This document shows positions 30,933 through 38,637 of a DNA stretch of 38,637 bases, in pieces. Source of the stretch: Rhodoferax sp. (GTDB taxonomy: Bacteria > Pseudomonadota > Gammaproteobacteria > Burkholderiales > Burkholderiaceae_C). The stretch is from positions 1 through 38,637 of the forward strand of contig NZ_JACUUE010000004.1 in assembly GCF_014859475.1 (NCBI RefSeq). Reading direction: 5' to 3'. Both the position numbers and the translations under genes were made by a program. The notes under the pieces are model-generated. The model did not search any database. It saw only the letters and a list, made by a program, of their open reading frames with translations, and was not told the origin of the DNA. Position 1 is the first letter of the stretch. The number at the start of each line of letters is the position of its first letter.

Positions 30933-32150
30933 TCAGGCGGCTTGCAGCAGTTGCCGTACCAGTGGGGACAAAATTTGAATGACTTCATCCGCCTCGGCCT
31001 CGGTCATGATCAAGGGCGGCACCAGGCGGATCACGGTGTCGGCAGTCACGCTGATCAACAGGCCGTTGTCGGCACATTGCTGCACCAGCGTGCCGCAGGG
31101 TTTGGCCAGGTCCACGCCAATCATCAAGCCCTGGCCGCGAATCTCGCGCACCGCACCGCTGGCCAACTCAGCCGCAAGCGCTTGTGCCAGGCCTTGGCTC
31201 AGATGAGTTCCGACGCGCGCGGCATTGTCGAGCAGGCCATCTTCCTCCATGATGCGAATGGTTTCCACTCCGGCGCGCATGGCCAGCGGGTTACCGCCAA
31301 AGGTGGTCCCGTGGTTGCCGGGCTGAAAGATGTGAGCGGCTTTGGGGCCCGCCACTACCGCGCCCACCGGCACGCCAGAGCCCAGGCCTTTGGCCAGCGG
31401 CATCACGTCGGGCACGATGCCCGTCCACTGGTGGGCAAACCATTTGCCGGTGCGGCCCATGCCGCACTGCACCTCATCGATCATCATCAGCCAGTCGCGC
31501 TCGTCGCACAGCGCGCGCAGCTCGCGCAGGTAGTCCGTGTGCATGGGGTTGACGCCACCTTCACCCTGAATTGCTTCAAAAAATACCGCCACCACGTTGG
31601 GGTTGCCTTCGGTGGCTTTTTTCAGACTGTCAATGTCGTTGATCGGCACGCGAATGAAGCCGTCCACCAGCGGGCCAAACCCAATCTGGATTTTGGGGTT
31701 GCCTGTGGCGCTCAGGGTGGCGATGGAACGGCCGTGAAAAGCTTTTTCATAGACCACAATTTCCGGGCGTTCAATGCCCTTGTCGTGACCAAACTTGCGT
31801 GCCAGCTTCAAGGCGGCTTCATTGGCCTCGAGACCGGTGGAGCAGAAAAATACATTGGTCATGCCGGAGAGTTCCACCAGCTTTTTTGCCAGTACCTCCT
31901 GGTTGGGCGTGTGGTAATAGTTGCAACTGTGGATGATTTTGCTGATCTGGTCTTGCAGCGCCGGCACCAGTTTGGCATGGTTGTGACCCAGCGTATTGAC
32001 GGCAATGCCACCAAGTGCGTCCAGATAGCACTTTTCGTTGATGTCCCAAACCCGGCAGCCCTGACCGTGGCTGAGCGCGATGGGCAGGCGCCCGTAGGTG
32101 TTCATCACGTGCGGGGAGCTGGCTTCGAGCTTTGGGCTGACGACGGTCAT
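30933..32150 (-). CDS. argD: Acetylornithine aminotransferase
   Basis: This PLP enzyme makes N-acetylornithine from N-acetylglutamate semialdehyde, and in many bacteria it also acts in lysine synthesis (DapC). The 405-residue product is a class III aminotransferase. It shows the PLP phosphate region STGLEANEAALK, the Asp in MMIDEVQCGMGRTG (D225) and the Schiff-base lysine K254 in PLAKGLGSGVPVGA, followed by HGTTFGGNPLA. Length and motifs fit ArgD rather than ornithine or GABA aminotransferases. It comes before argF. A terminator-like hairpin lies in its leader at 32185-32206. Confidence 0.94.
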   Translation of the reverse strand: MTVVSPKLEASSPHVMNTYGRLPIALSHGQGCRVWDINEKCYLDALGGIAVNTLGHNHAKLVPALQDQISKIIHSCNYYHTPNQEVLAKKLVELSGMTNVFFCSTGLEANEAALKLARKFGHDKGIERPEIVVYEKAFHGRSIATLSATGNPKIQIGFGPLVDGFIRVPINDIDSLKKATEGNPNVVAVFFEAIQGEGGVNPMHTDYLRELRALCDERDWLMMIDEVQCGMGRTGKWFAHQWTGIVPDVMPLAKGLGSGVPVGAVVAGPKAAHIFQPGNHGTTFGGNPLAMRAGVETIRIMEEDGLLDNAARVGTHLSQGLAQALAAELASGAVREIRGQGLMIGVDLAKPCGTLVQQCADNGLLISVTADTVIRLVPPLIMTEAEADEVIQILSPLVRQLLQAA

Positions 32151-32184
32151 GGTGAGGGTCTTTCAAGGGCGACAACAAGCAAAG

Positions 32185-32206
32185 CGGCCCAACGCAGGTT
32201 GGGCCG
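32185..32206 (-). terminator. Terminator-like hairpin in the argD leader
   Basis: CGGCCCAAC and its exact complement form a 9-bp stem with a four-base loop. Reading the minus strand, the stem is followed by CTTTGCTTGTTG, moderately T-rich, and the argD ATG lies 35 bases further. Transcripts from a promoter upstream of this point would cross it. It may be an attenuator, or a weak terminator left from an earlier arrangement. Confidence 0.55.
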
Positions 32207-32298
32207 TTGAGGGCGGATTTTAGACCGAGCATCTGCTGTGCATCTGAGCGCATAGCCGATCTTTCTTTGTCTTGCGCTGAATCAGCAAGGCAGATCAA

Positions 32299-32335
32299 CT
32301 TAAGTCTTGTATAAGACATAAGATGAAGCTAGAAT
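32299..32335 (+). promoter_or_regulatory. Promoter with overlapping palindromic operator for the DUF3579 gene
   Basis: TAGAAT at 32330-32335 is a good -10 (5 of 6), and TTGTAT at 32307-32312 stands 17 bases upstream as a -35. The -35 lies inside an imperfect 24-base palindrome at 32299-32322 (CTTAAGTCTT-GTAT-AAGACATAAG, one mismatch per 10-base arm). A dimeric repressor bound there would block the -35. I cannot name the regulator with confidence; GntR-type regulators of central metabolism use GTCTT/AAGAC sites of this kind. Confidence 0.6.
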
Positions 32336-32385
32336 GATGCAGCGCCGCAATATCCCTGGCGCAAGCTTAAAACAACCTCTACCCG

Positions 32386-32733
32386 ATGGTTAAACATACT
32401 TCAAAAAAAACGTATATCCTGGGCCTCACTCACAGTGGACGGGCTTTTCGTCCCAGCGACTGGGCCGAACGCCTGGCCGGCGTGATGAGTCAATTTCGCC
32501 CTGGTGGTGCGCCCATCGGACGTCAATTAGGCTACTCGCCCTGGTGTATTCCAACCAGCGTGAACAACGTGCGATGCGTGGTGGTTCACGACGATCTGCG
32601 CGACCATCATGTCATGGCCTGGGACTTTGTAATGGGTTTTGCCAAAGACAACGAGTTGCAAGTGCATCATGGCTCGCCACCCCACAATTCGCACCAACCC
32701 CATCACAGTCATCCCCACCACCAAAAAGTCTGA
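32386..32733 (+). CDS. DUF3579 family protein with histidine-rich tail
   Basis: This 115-residue soluble protein of unknown function is restricted, as far as I know, mostly to betaproteobacteria. Its core (about 8-93) fits DUF3579: ILGLTHSGRAFRPSDWAERL, then a GYSPWCIP segment and CVVVHDDLRDHHVMAWDFVMGFAKDNELQV. The last 22 residues (94-115) contain nine histidines with Ser, Pro and Asn, which suggests metal binding, for example nickel, zinc or copper. No metal transport gene is adjacent. The ATG at 32386 lacks a clear ribosome site. Its own promoter and palindromic operator lie at 32299-32335, and a strong terminator follows. Confidence 0.85.
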   Translation: MVKHTSKKTYILGLTHSGRAFRPSDWAERLAGVMSQFRPGGAPIGRQLGYSPWCIPTSVNNVRCVVVHDDLRDHHVMAWDFVMGFAKDNELQVHHGSPPHNSHQPHHSHPHHQKV

Positions 32734-32770
32734 AAATCATGGCCGACTGTTGACGTCCACGCAAGATGAC

Positions 32771-32813
32771 CAAAAGCAAAAAAGCCGTCACGAAGACGGC
32801 TTTTTTGCTTTTG
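32771..32813. terminator. Strong bidirectional terminator, DUF3579 gene / rpsT
   Basis: The two 19-base arms (32771-32789 and 32795-32813) are perfect complements around a five-base loop. The GC core AAGCCGTC/GACGGCTT is flanked by A-runs on the left and T-runs on the right. It works for the plus-strand DUF3579 gene and for rpsT on the minus strand. Confidence 0.95.
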
Positions 32814-32881
32814 CTGACAGCGCACCCGTTACAAACGGCGTTGTCCTGATCCCTCAGGACAGCGTGCGATTTGCCTGGTTT

Positions 32882-33181
32882 TCAGGCGGCCACTGCCATG
32901 GCTTTCACCTTGGCAGACAGACGGCTCTTGTCACGAGCTGCCTTGTTTTTGTGGAAAATGCCTTTGTCAGCCACGGTGTCAACCACGGCTTGCATCTTGG
33001 CAAACAGTTCAGTGGCTTTGGCTTTGTCGCCACCCAGAACTGCTTTTTCTACATTTTTCACCACAGTGCGGTATTTGGAGCGCAGCGAGGTGTTGGCTGC
33101 GTTGATTTTGACGTCCTGACGGACGCGTTTACGGCCCGACGCCAGGCGCGGGTTCTTTTTCTTGGGTTTTCCAGATGCCAT
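32882..33181 (-). CDS. rpsT: 30S ribosomal protein S20
   Basis: S20 is a primary binding protein of 16S rRNA in the small subunit. The 99-residue product is rich in Lys, Arg and Ala. It has the family stretch [13 protein letters not shown] and continues with [21 protein letters not shown], ending with [20 protein letters not shown]. It is somewhat longer than E. coli S20 (87 residues), with an N-terminal MASGKPKKK and a short C-terminal extension, as is usual in this order. AAGGA precedes the ATG. An extended -10 promoter lies at 33226-33234. Confidence 0.98.
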   Translation of the reverse strand: MASGKPKKKNPRLASGRKRVRQDVKINAANTSLRSKYRTVVKNVEKAVLGGDKAKATELFAKMQAVVDTVADKGIFHKNKAARDKSRLSAKVKAMAVAA

Positions 33182-33225
33182 AATTAATGTTCCTTGAGTT
33201 TGTGGATGTTGTCAGCAAACCGCAG

Positions 33226-33234
33226 ATTGTAACA
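33226..33234 (-). promoter_or_regulatory. Probable extended -10 promoter of rpsT
   Basis: Reading the minus strand, TGTTACAAT is an extended -10 (TGn plus TACAAT, 5 of 6). It is placed about 45 bases before the rpsT ATG. No good -35 is visible at the right distance, which is acceptable for an extended -10 promoter. Confidence 0.5.
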
Positions 33235-33258
33235 GTCTGACAAATCCTTTCCTCGCGA

Positions 33259-33732
33259 TTAGCGGTGACGTCCTTTCATGACCCGCTCCACTTCGCGTTT
33301 GCCTTCGCGGTCCTTGATGGTGTCGCGCTTGTCGTGCTCTGCCTTGCCCTTGGCCAGGGCAATTTCACACTTCACCTTGCCATTTTTCCAGTGCAGGTTG
33401 ATCGGTACCAGGGTGTACCCCTTTTGCTCCACCTTGCCAATCAGTCGTTTGATTTCATCCTTGTGCATCAGCAGTTTCCGGGTGCGCTGTTTGTCCGGAC
33501 TGATGTGCGTCGATGCTGTGCCGAGCGGGTTGATTTGCAAGCCAATGATGAACAGTTCGCCGCTTCGAACCACCACGTAGCCGTCGGTAAGTTGCACCTT
33601 GCCTTCGCGCAAAGATTTGACCTCCCAGCCCTCCAGCACGATGCCGGCCTCGAACCGCTCCTCAAAAAAGTAGTTGAAAGCAGCTTTTTTGTTGTCTGCG
33701 ATGCGTGAAGATGTGTCGGGTTTTTTGGCCAT
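33259..33732 (-). CDS. smpB: SsrA-binding protein SmpB
   Basis: SmpB brings tmRNA to stalled ribosomes for trans-translation. The 157-residue product has the OB-fold core ([36 protein letters not shown]) and the basic C-terminal tail [21 protein letters not shown] that enters the mRNA channel. The tmRNA gene (ssrA) is not in this window. It is divergent from ratA across 67 bases, the same smpB/ratA arrangement as in E. coli. Confidence 0.97.
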   Translation of the reverse strand: MAKKPDTSSRIADNKKAAFNYFFEERFEAGIVLEGWEVKSLREGKVQLTDGYVVVRSGELFIIGLQINPLGTASTHISPDKQRTRKLLMHKDEIKRLIGKVEQKGYTLVPINLHWKNGKVKCEIALAKGKAEHDKRDTIKDREGKREVERVMKGRHR

Positions 33733-33799
33733 GTGCTAACTTTGGGGTTTGAAGAAGGCAAGTCAGGCTTGACTAAAATCCTGCTCATAATCGCATTCT

Positions 33800-34240
33800 A
33801 TGAAAACCGTCAAAAAATCCGTGTTAATTTGGTACAGCCCGGCTGAAATGTACCGGCTTGTCACCGATGTGGACCAGTATCCGCAGTTTTTGCCTTGGTG
33901 TGACAAAGCACGGGTGGTGGCCCATGAAGAAAACGGCATGTTGGCAGAAATTGGCATCGCCTTCTCTGGCATTCACCAGACTTTCACCACGCGTAACGCA
34001 CACGTTGAAAATCGCCAAGTCATCATCAACCTGGTCAACGGGCCATTTTCCAAACTGGAAGGCGAGTGGAATTTCTTGCCGCTGGGCGATGCCACACAGC
34101 GCGCCTGCAAAGTCGAGTTGGTTCTTACCTACAGTTTTGAGAGCGCCATTGGCAAACTGGTGAGTCCGGTATTTGACAAAATCGCGGGCAGCATGGTGGA
34201 TGCCTTTGTCAAGCGCGCCAAACATGCTTATGGTGAATGA
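33800..34240 (+). CDS. ratA: RatA / COQ10-like START-domain protein
   Basis: This 146-residue protein has the START/polyketide-cyclase fold. It begins MKTVKKSVLIWYSPAEMYRLVTDVDQYPQFLPWC, matching the YPxFLPWC block of RatA and Coq10 proteins, and ends with the amphipathic helix FDKIAGSMVDAFVKRAKHAYG. Coq10 homologues bind ubiquinone and support respiration. In E. coli RatA was reported to block 70S ribosome association, but toxin activity here should not be assumed. It is divergent from smpB and overlaps ratB by 11 bases. Confidence 0.92.
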   Translation: MKTVKKSVLIWYSPAEMYRLVTDVDQYPQFLPWCDKARVVAHEENGMLAEIGIAFSGIHQTFTTRNAHVENRQVIINLVNGPFSKLEGEWNFLPLGDATQRACKVELVLTYSFESAIGKLVSPVFDKIAGSMVDAFVKRAKHAYGE

Positions 34241-34577
34241 AACACGGCTGAATGTCAGCGTCGTCTATTCACCCAGGGCGCGCGAAGTCCATGAAGTCAC
34301 ATTGCTGCTGAATGCCCCTTGCACAGTGTTGCAGGCATTGCAGCAAAGCGGGCTCCTGTTGCGTCATCCTGAAATCGACAACCATGATGCATTGATCGGC
34401 ATCTGGGGCCACAAGGCCAAGCTCAATCAGTGCTTGCGTGACCATGACCGGTTAGAAATCTACCGCCCCCTGCGGGTGGACCCAAAAGTTGCGCGCCGCG
34501 AACGCTTTGTCAGCCAGGGGAGCCGCGCGGCCGGCTTGTTCGTCAAAAAACGTGTGGGTGCCAAGGCTGGTTACTGA
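34230..34577 (+). CDS. ratB: RatB / RnfH family ubiquitin-like protein
   Basis: This small 115-residue protein has a beta-grasp (ubiquitin-like) core, family UPF0125. It contains RLNVSVVYSPRAREVHEVTLLL and the conserved IGIWGHKAKLNQCLRDHDRLEIYRPLRVDPK block typical of RnfH and RatB. Its function is not established. The basic C-terminal tail (RRERFVSQGSRAAGLFVKKR) is longer than in E. coli. The start is ATG 34230, or ATG 34224 two codons earlier; both overlap the end of ratA, so the genes are coupled. Confidence 0.9.
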   Translation: MVNETRLNVSVVYSPRAREVHEVTLLLNAPCTVLQALQQSGLLLRHPEIDNHDALIGIWGHKAKLNQCLRDHDRLEIYRPLRVDPKVARRERFVSQGSRAAGLFVKKRVGAKAGY

Positions 34578-34581
34578 GTGA

Positions 34582-36120
<1,539 letters not shown>

Positions 36121-36139
36121 TCGACTGGCCTGCCTGACC

Positions 36140-37756
36140 ATGCATCAAAAAATTCTCATCCTTGACTTTGGCTCCCAAGTCACGCAACTCATCGCCCGAC
36201 GCATCCGCGAAGCCCATGTGTTTTGCGAAGTGCATCCGTGCGACGTGAGCGCCGACTGGGTGCGCGCCTATGCCCGCGATGGCAAGCTCAAAGGCATCAT
36301 CCTCTCGGGCAGCCACGCCAGCGTTTATGAAAACAGCACCGACAAGGCACCACAAGCGGTGTTTGAACTCGGCGTGCCGGTGCTGGGTATTTGTTACGGT
36401 ATGCAGACCATGGCGCAACAATTGGGTGGCTTGGTCACCAGCGGGCACCAGCGCGAATTTGGCCCGGCCAGGGTGCGCGCGCATGGCCACACCGCTTTGC
36501 TCGAAGGCATTCAGGACTTCACCACATCCGAAGGCCATGGCATGCTCGAAGTCTGGATGAGCCACGGCGACAAGGTCACCGAGTTGCCGCATGGCTTCAA
36601 GCTGATGGCCAGCACAGACAGTTGCCCGATTGCCGGCATGGCTGACGAAGAGCGCCGCTTTTACGCCTTGCAGTTTCACCCCGAAGTCACGCACACCAAG
36701 CGCGGTGCGGCCATTTTGGAGCGTTTTGTGCTCGACATCTGCGGTACCCGGGCCGACTGGATCATGGGCGACTACATCAACGAGGCGGTGGCTGCCATTC
36801 GCGCCCAGGTAGGTGATGAAGAGGTCATTCTGGGCTTGTCAGGCGGTGTCGATTCATCGGTGGCGGCGGCCCTCATTCACCGCGCCATCGGCGACCAGCT
36901 CACCTGTGTCTTTGTCGATCATGGTTTGCTGCGCCTGAACGAGGGCGACATGGTGATGGACATGTTCGTCGGCAAGCTGCACGCCAAGGTGATTCGCGTC
37001 GATGCCGCAGACCAGTTTTTGGGACACCTGGCCGGCGTGAGCGACCCCGAGGCCAAGCGCAAGATCATCGGCCGGGAGTTTGTCGAAGTGTTCAAGGCGC
37101 AAGCGCTTGCCCTGACCGCATCAGACAAAACAAAAAATGGCGCCAAGTGGCTGGCGCAAGGCACCATTTACCCCGACGTGATCGAGTCGGGTGGTGCCAA
37201 GAACAAAAAAGCCGTGGTCATCAAAAGCCACCACAACGTGGGTGGTCTGCCAGAACAGTTGGGGCTGAAGCTGCTTGAGCCCTTGCGTGAATTATTCAAG
37301 GACGAGGTACGTGAACTCGGTGTGGCACTGGGCTTGCCGTTTCACATGGTCTATCGGCACCCGTTTCCCGGCCCCGGCCTGGGTGTGCGAATTTTGGGTG
37401 AAGTCAAAAAAGAATACGCCGATCTGCTGCGCCGGGCCGACGCTATCTTTATTGAAGAACTCAACAATTTCATCGACGAAGCCACTGGCAAAAGCTGGTA
37501 CGACCTCACCAGCCAGGCTTTTACGGTGTTTTTGCCGGTCAAGAGCGTTGGCGTGATGGGCGACGGCCGCACCTATGACTACGTGGTGGCCCTGCGCGCC
37601 GTGCAAACCAGCGACTTCATGACCGCCGACTGGGCCGAATTGCCGTATGCACTGCTTAAAAAAGTGTCGAGCCGCATCATCAACGAGGTGCGTGGCATTA
37701 ACCGCGTCACCTATGACGTGAGCAGCAAACCGCCAGCTACGATCGAGTGGGAGTAG
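36140..37756 (+). CDS. guaA: GMP synthase (glutamine-hydrolysing)
   Basis: GuaA converts XMP to GMP using ATP and ammonia released from glutamine. The 538-residue product has the class I glutamine amidotransferase domain first, with nucleophile C85 in GICYGMQ and the His and Glu of QFHPEVTHT near 180. The ATP pyrophosphatase domain has the P-loop GLSGGVDSS near 232. The C-terminal dimer domain ends with the standard PPATIEWE. The frame is open well upstream within guaB, but homology starts at [13 protein letters not shown], giving ATG 36140. Confidence 0.98.
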   Translation: MHQKILILDFGSQVTQLIARRIREAHVFCEVHPCDVSADWVRAYARDGKLKGIILSGSHASVYENSTDKAPQAVFELGVPVLGICYGMQTMAQQLGGLVTSGHQREFGPARVRAHGHTALLEGIQDFTTSEGHGMLEVWMSHGDKVTELPHGFKLMASTDSCPIAGMADEERRFYALQFHPEVTHTKRGAAILERFVLDICGTRADWIMGDYINEAVAAIRAQVGDEEVILGLSGGVDSSVAAALIHRAIGDQLTCVFVDHGLLRLNEGDMVMDMFVGKLHAKVIRVDAADQFLGHLAGVSDPEAKRKIIGREFVEVFKAQALALTASDKTKNGAKWLAQGTIYPDVIESGGAKNKKAVVIKSHHNVGGLPEQLGLKLLEPLRELFKDEVRELGVALGLPFHMVYRHPFPGPGLGVRILGEVKKEYADLLRRADAIFIEELNNFIDEATGKSWYDLTSQAFTVFLPVKSVGVMGDGRTYDYVVALRAVQTSDFMTADWAELPYALLKKVSSRIINEVRGINRVTYDVSSKPPATIEWE

Positions 37757-37801
37757 AAACGCTGTCCGCAGGGCCGGTGAATTTGGGACTGGCTTGCAAT
37801 C

Positions 37802-38146
37802 TCAAGGCCGAAGCAAGCTCGCCACACGCAAAGCCGCGTACCCAATCAACAAACCTGCGCAATCCGCAACCCAGTCCAGCCAATCGCCATGCCGCCAGCC
37901 GCTGAGGTGTTGCATCACTTCGATGGCGATGCCGAAAACCACCAGCCCCAGCAGCACGCGGCGCGCCTGTAGCACATAGCCCGTCAGCCCGAAGTAGGCC
38001 AGGGCTGCAAAGCCAAGCGCGTGCTGGGCCTTGTCCCAAAAGTGGAAGGCCGATGGAATGCGCTCGGCTGGCATGAGCGAAAGCCACAGCGTGGCAAACA
38101 CCAGCATCCAGAACGCCGCCCTCCAGGGCCAGTTGTCAGTCATCAT
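37802..38146 (-). CDS. VanZ-like membrane protein
   Basis: This 114-residue membrane protein has about four helices and matches the VanZ-like family: the FHFWDKAQHALGFAALAYFG segment with DK-x-x-H, then EVMQHLSGWRHGDWLDWVADCAGLLIGY. The family's role is unclear; the founding member raises teicoplanin resistance, but most members are housekeeping proteins of unknown function. The longer upstream frame (to 38215) overlaps the lipoprotein gene. ATG 38146 (or 38143) overlaps its end by 11 bases, which suggests translational coupling. It faces guaA with a gap of 45 bases. Confidence 0.85.
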   Translation of the reverse strand: MMTDNWPWRAAFWMLVFATLWLSLMPAERIPSAFHFWDKAQHALGFAALAYFGLTGYVLQARRVLLGLVVFGIAIEVMQHLSGWRHGDWLDWVADCAGLLIGYAALRVASLLRP

Positions 38147-38321
38147 CACCGTCAGGAAGCACCGCATTGGCCACAGCGCCAACGGCCTTTGCGGCAACTG
38201 TGACGCCCGTGGCAACTACCGTGACAGCGGCATCGGCCACTGCCACCACGGCACAGGCCTGAAGCGAAATGACGATGCAGGCCGTGGTGACCAATTTGAA
38301 ACTGAAGCTGAAGCTGAACAT
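38136..38321 (-). CDS. Small lipoprotein (NF038104-like)
   Basis: This 61-residue precursor has a hydrophobic signal sequence and the likely lipobox LQAC (20-23), which would give a lipid-anchored mature peptide of only about 39 residues. That peptide is nearly all Ala and Val (CAVVAVADAAVTVVATGVTV) with an acidic end, DGDDD. The pattern recalls the NF038104 family of small proteobacterial lipoproteins of unknown function. Processing would need Lgt, encoded in this window. A TTG at 38333 is possible, but ATG 38321 is preferred. It sits upstream of the VanZ-like gene and overlaps it. Confidence 0.75.
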   Translation of the reverse strand: MFSFSFSFKLVTTACIVISLQACAVVAVADAAVTVVATGVTVAAKAVGAVANAVLPDGDDD

Positions 38322-38529
38322 GGGTCGTCGCAAGCGTTGCGTTACTGCGTTTTATGAATTCAAGCCCTTAATGACGCTGCCCGCGGCCAGCAAGTCATCG
38401 ATGTGTCACTCTCATTAAGTTGATCTCGTTAAATCAGCAATGATAACGAACGGGGTTTGATGGTGTGCGCCAATTCAACCAACCGCCGAACCAATGCCCA
38501 ACCCGTCCCGATAGACCAACCTGGGCATG
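38322..38529. other. Intergenic stretch before tRNA-Asn
   Basis: I see no gene or clear promoter in these roughly 200 bases. The AT-rich middle part (38410-38460) is the likeliest place for the lipoprotein promoter on the minus strand, but no good -35/-10 pair stands out. Confidence 0.4.
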
Positions 38530-38561
38530 AAAAAAGCCCCTGCAATTTCTTGCAAGGGCTT
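38530..38561 (-). terminator. Intrinsic terminator of tRNA-Asn
   Basis: Reading the minus strand, AAGCCCTTGCAA pairs with TTGCAGGGGCTT (one G-U pair) around a four-base loop, and six T residues follow. It lies 17 bases after the tRNA 3' end, so it ends the tRNA transcript. Confidence 0.88.
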
Positions 38562-38578
38562 GCTTCGCTTATATTATT

Positions 38579-38637
38579 TGGCTCCTCAACCTGGGCTCGA
38601 ACCAGGGACCTACGGATTAACAGTCCGGCGCTCTACC
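38579..38637 (-). tRNA. tRNA-Asn (GUU), 5' end cut by the window edge
   Basis: On the minus strand, 59 bases of a tRNA are visible: the D-arm 3' half (GGTAGAGC), the anticodon arm CGGACTGTTAATCCG with anticodon GTT, the T-arm with GGTTCGAGCCC, the acceptor 3' strand TTGAGGAG and an encoded CCA. The 5' acceptor strand and the start of the D-arm lie beyond base 38637. The anticodon GUU reads AAC and AAU, hence asparagine. Confidence 0.96.

Noticed and set aside
30891-32210. Plus-strand frame opposite argD (about 439 codons)
   Set aside because: The minus strand encodes a complete ArgD with its PLP lysine. The plus-strand product has no recognisable features.
33259-34577. smpB/ratA/ratB as a toxin-antitoxin system
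   Set aside because: The arrangement is conserved housekeeping synteny. RatA is a START-domain, Coq10-like protein, and no antitoxin features are visible in RatB.
37802-38146. VanZ-like gene as an antibiotic resistance determinant
   Set aside because: Single VanZ-like genes are common in genomes without a van cluster, and no vanHAX or regulator genes are present here.

Overview
This 38.6 kb window is ordinary chromosome from a GC-rich betaproteobacterium. Gene content and protein style (smc-zipA-ligA, map-glnD, smpB/ratA/ratB, guaBA, Fnr-type cbb3 oxidase cluster, NF038104-like lipoprotein, DUF3579 protein) point to Burkholderiales, most likely Comamonadaceae of the Rhodoferax/Polaromonas kind. 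This placement is from memory of these families, not from a search. I see no prophage, transposase, plasmid or CRISPR array.

Layout. 1-462: non-coding apart from a possible remnant of a TauE/SafE permease. 463-7668 (+): smc, zipA, ligA and def, tightly packed with overlaps. A perfect 24-bp inverted repeat separates def from the convergent map-glnD pair (7725-11172, -). 11261-14361 (+): dusA and acs, closed by a strong bidirectional terminator. 14452-16850: a small cytochrome c (-), a Trp-rich membrane protein (+) and ilvD (-). 16976-20247 (+): lgt, a crotonase-fold protein and a malonyl-CoA synthetase. 20298-20741 (-): uspA.

20930-29945 is the most coherent functional block, a microaerobic respiration module. 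It holds ccoI and ccoS (copper delivery and assembly), ccoNOQP (cbb3 oxidase), a short fixH-like gene, fnr/anr (-), hemN and a TauE/SafE-like membrane protein. Perfect FNR boxes (TTGAT-N4-ATCAA) sit upstream of ccoN and hemN, and a weaker one lies between uspA and ccoI. The redox sensor, its target oxidase, oxygen-independent haem synthesis and copper handling are thus together. A ccoG gene, usually next to ccoP, is not present here.

29972-32150 (-): argD-argF (arginine synthesis) with a hairpin in the argD leader. 32386-32733 (+): a DUF3579 protein with a histidine-rich tail behind a palindromic promoter. 32882-33732 (-): rpsT and smpB. 33800-34577 (+): ratA and ratB/rnfH. 34651-37756 (+): guaB-guaA, the GMP branch of purine synthesis. 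37802-38321 (-): a VanZ-like protein and a small lipoprotein. The window ends inside a tRNA-Asn gene (-).

I did not find a convincing undescribed system. The best leads are modest: the missing ccoG with a terminator before fixH, a crotonase lacking one catalytic glutamate beside MatB, the repeat that forms the tail of Def, and the histidine-rich DUF3579 protein with its palindromic promoter.
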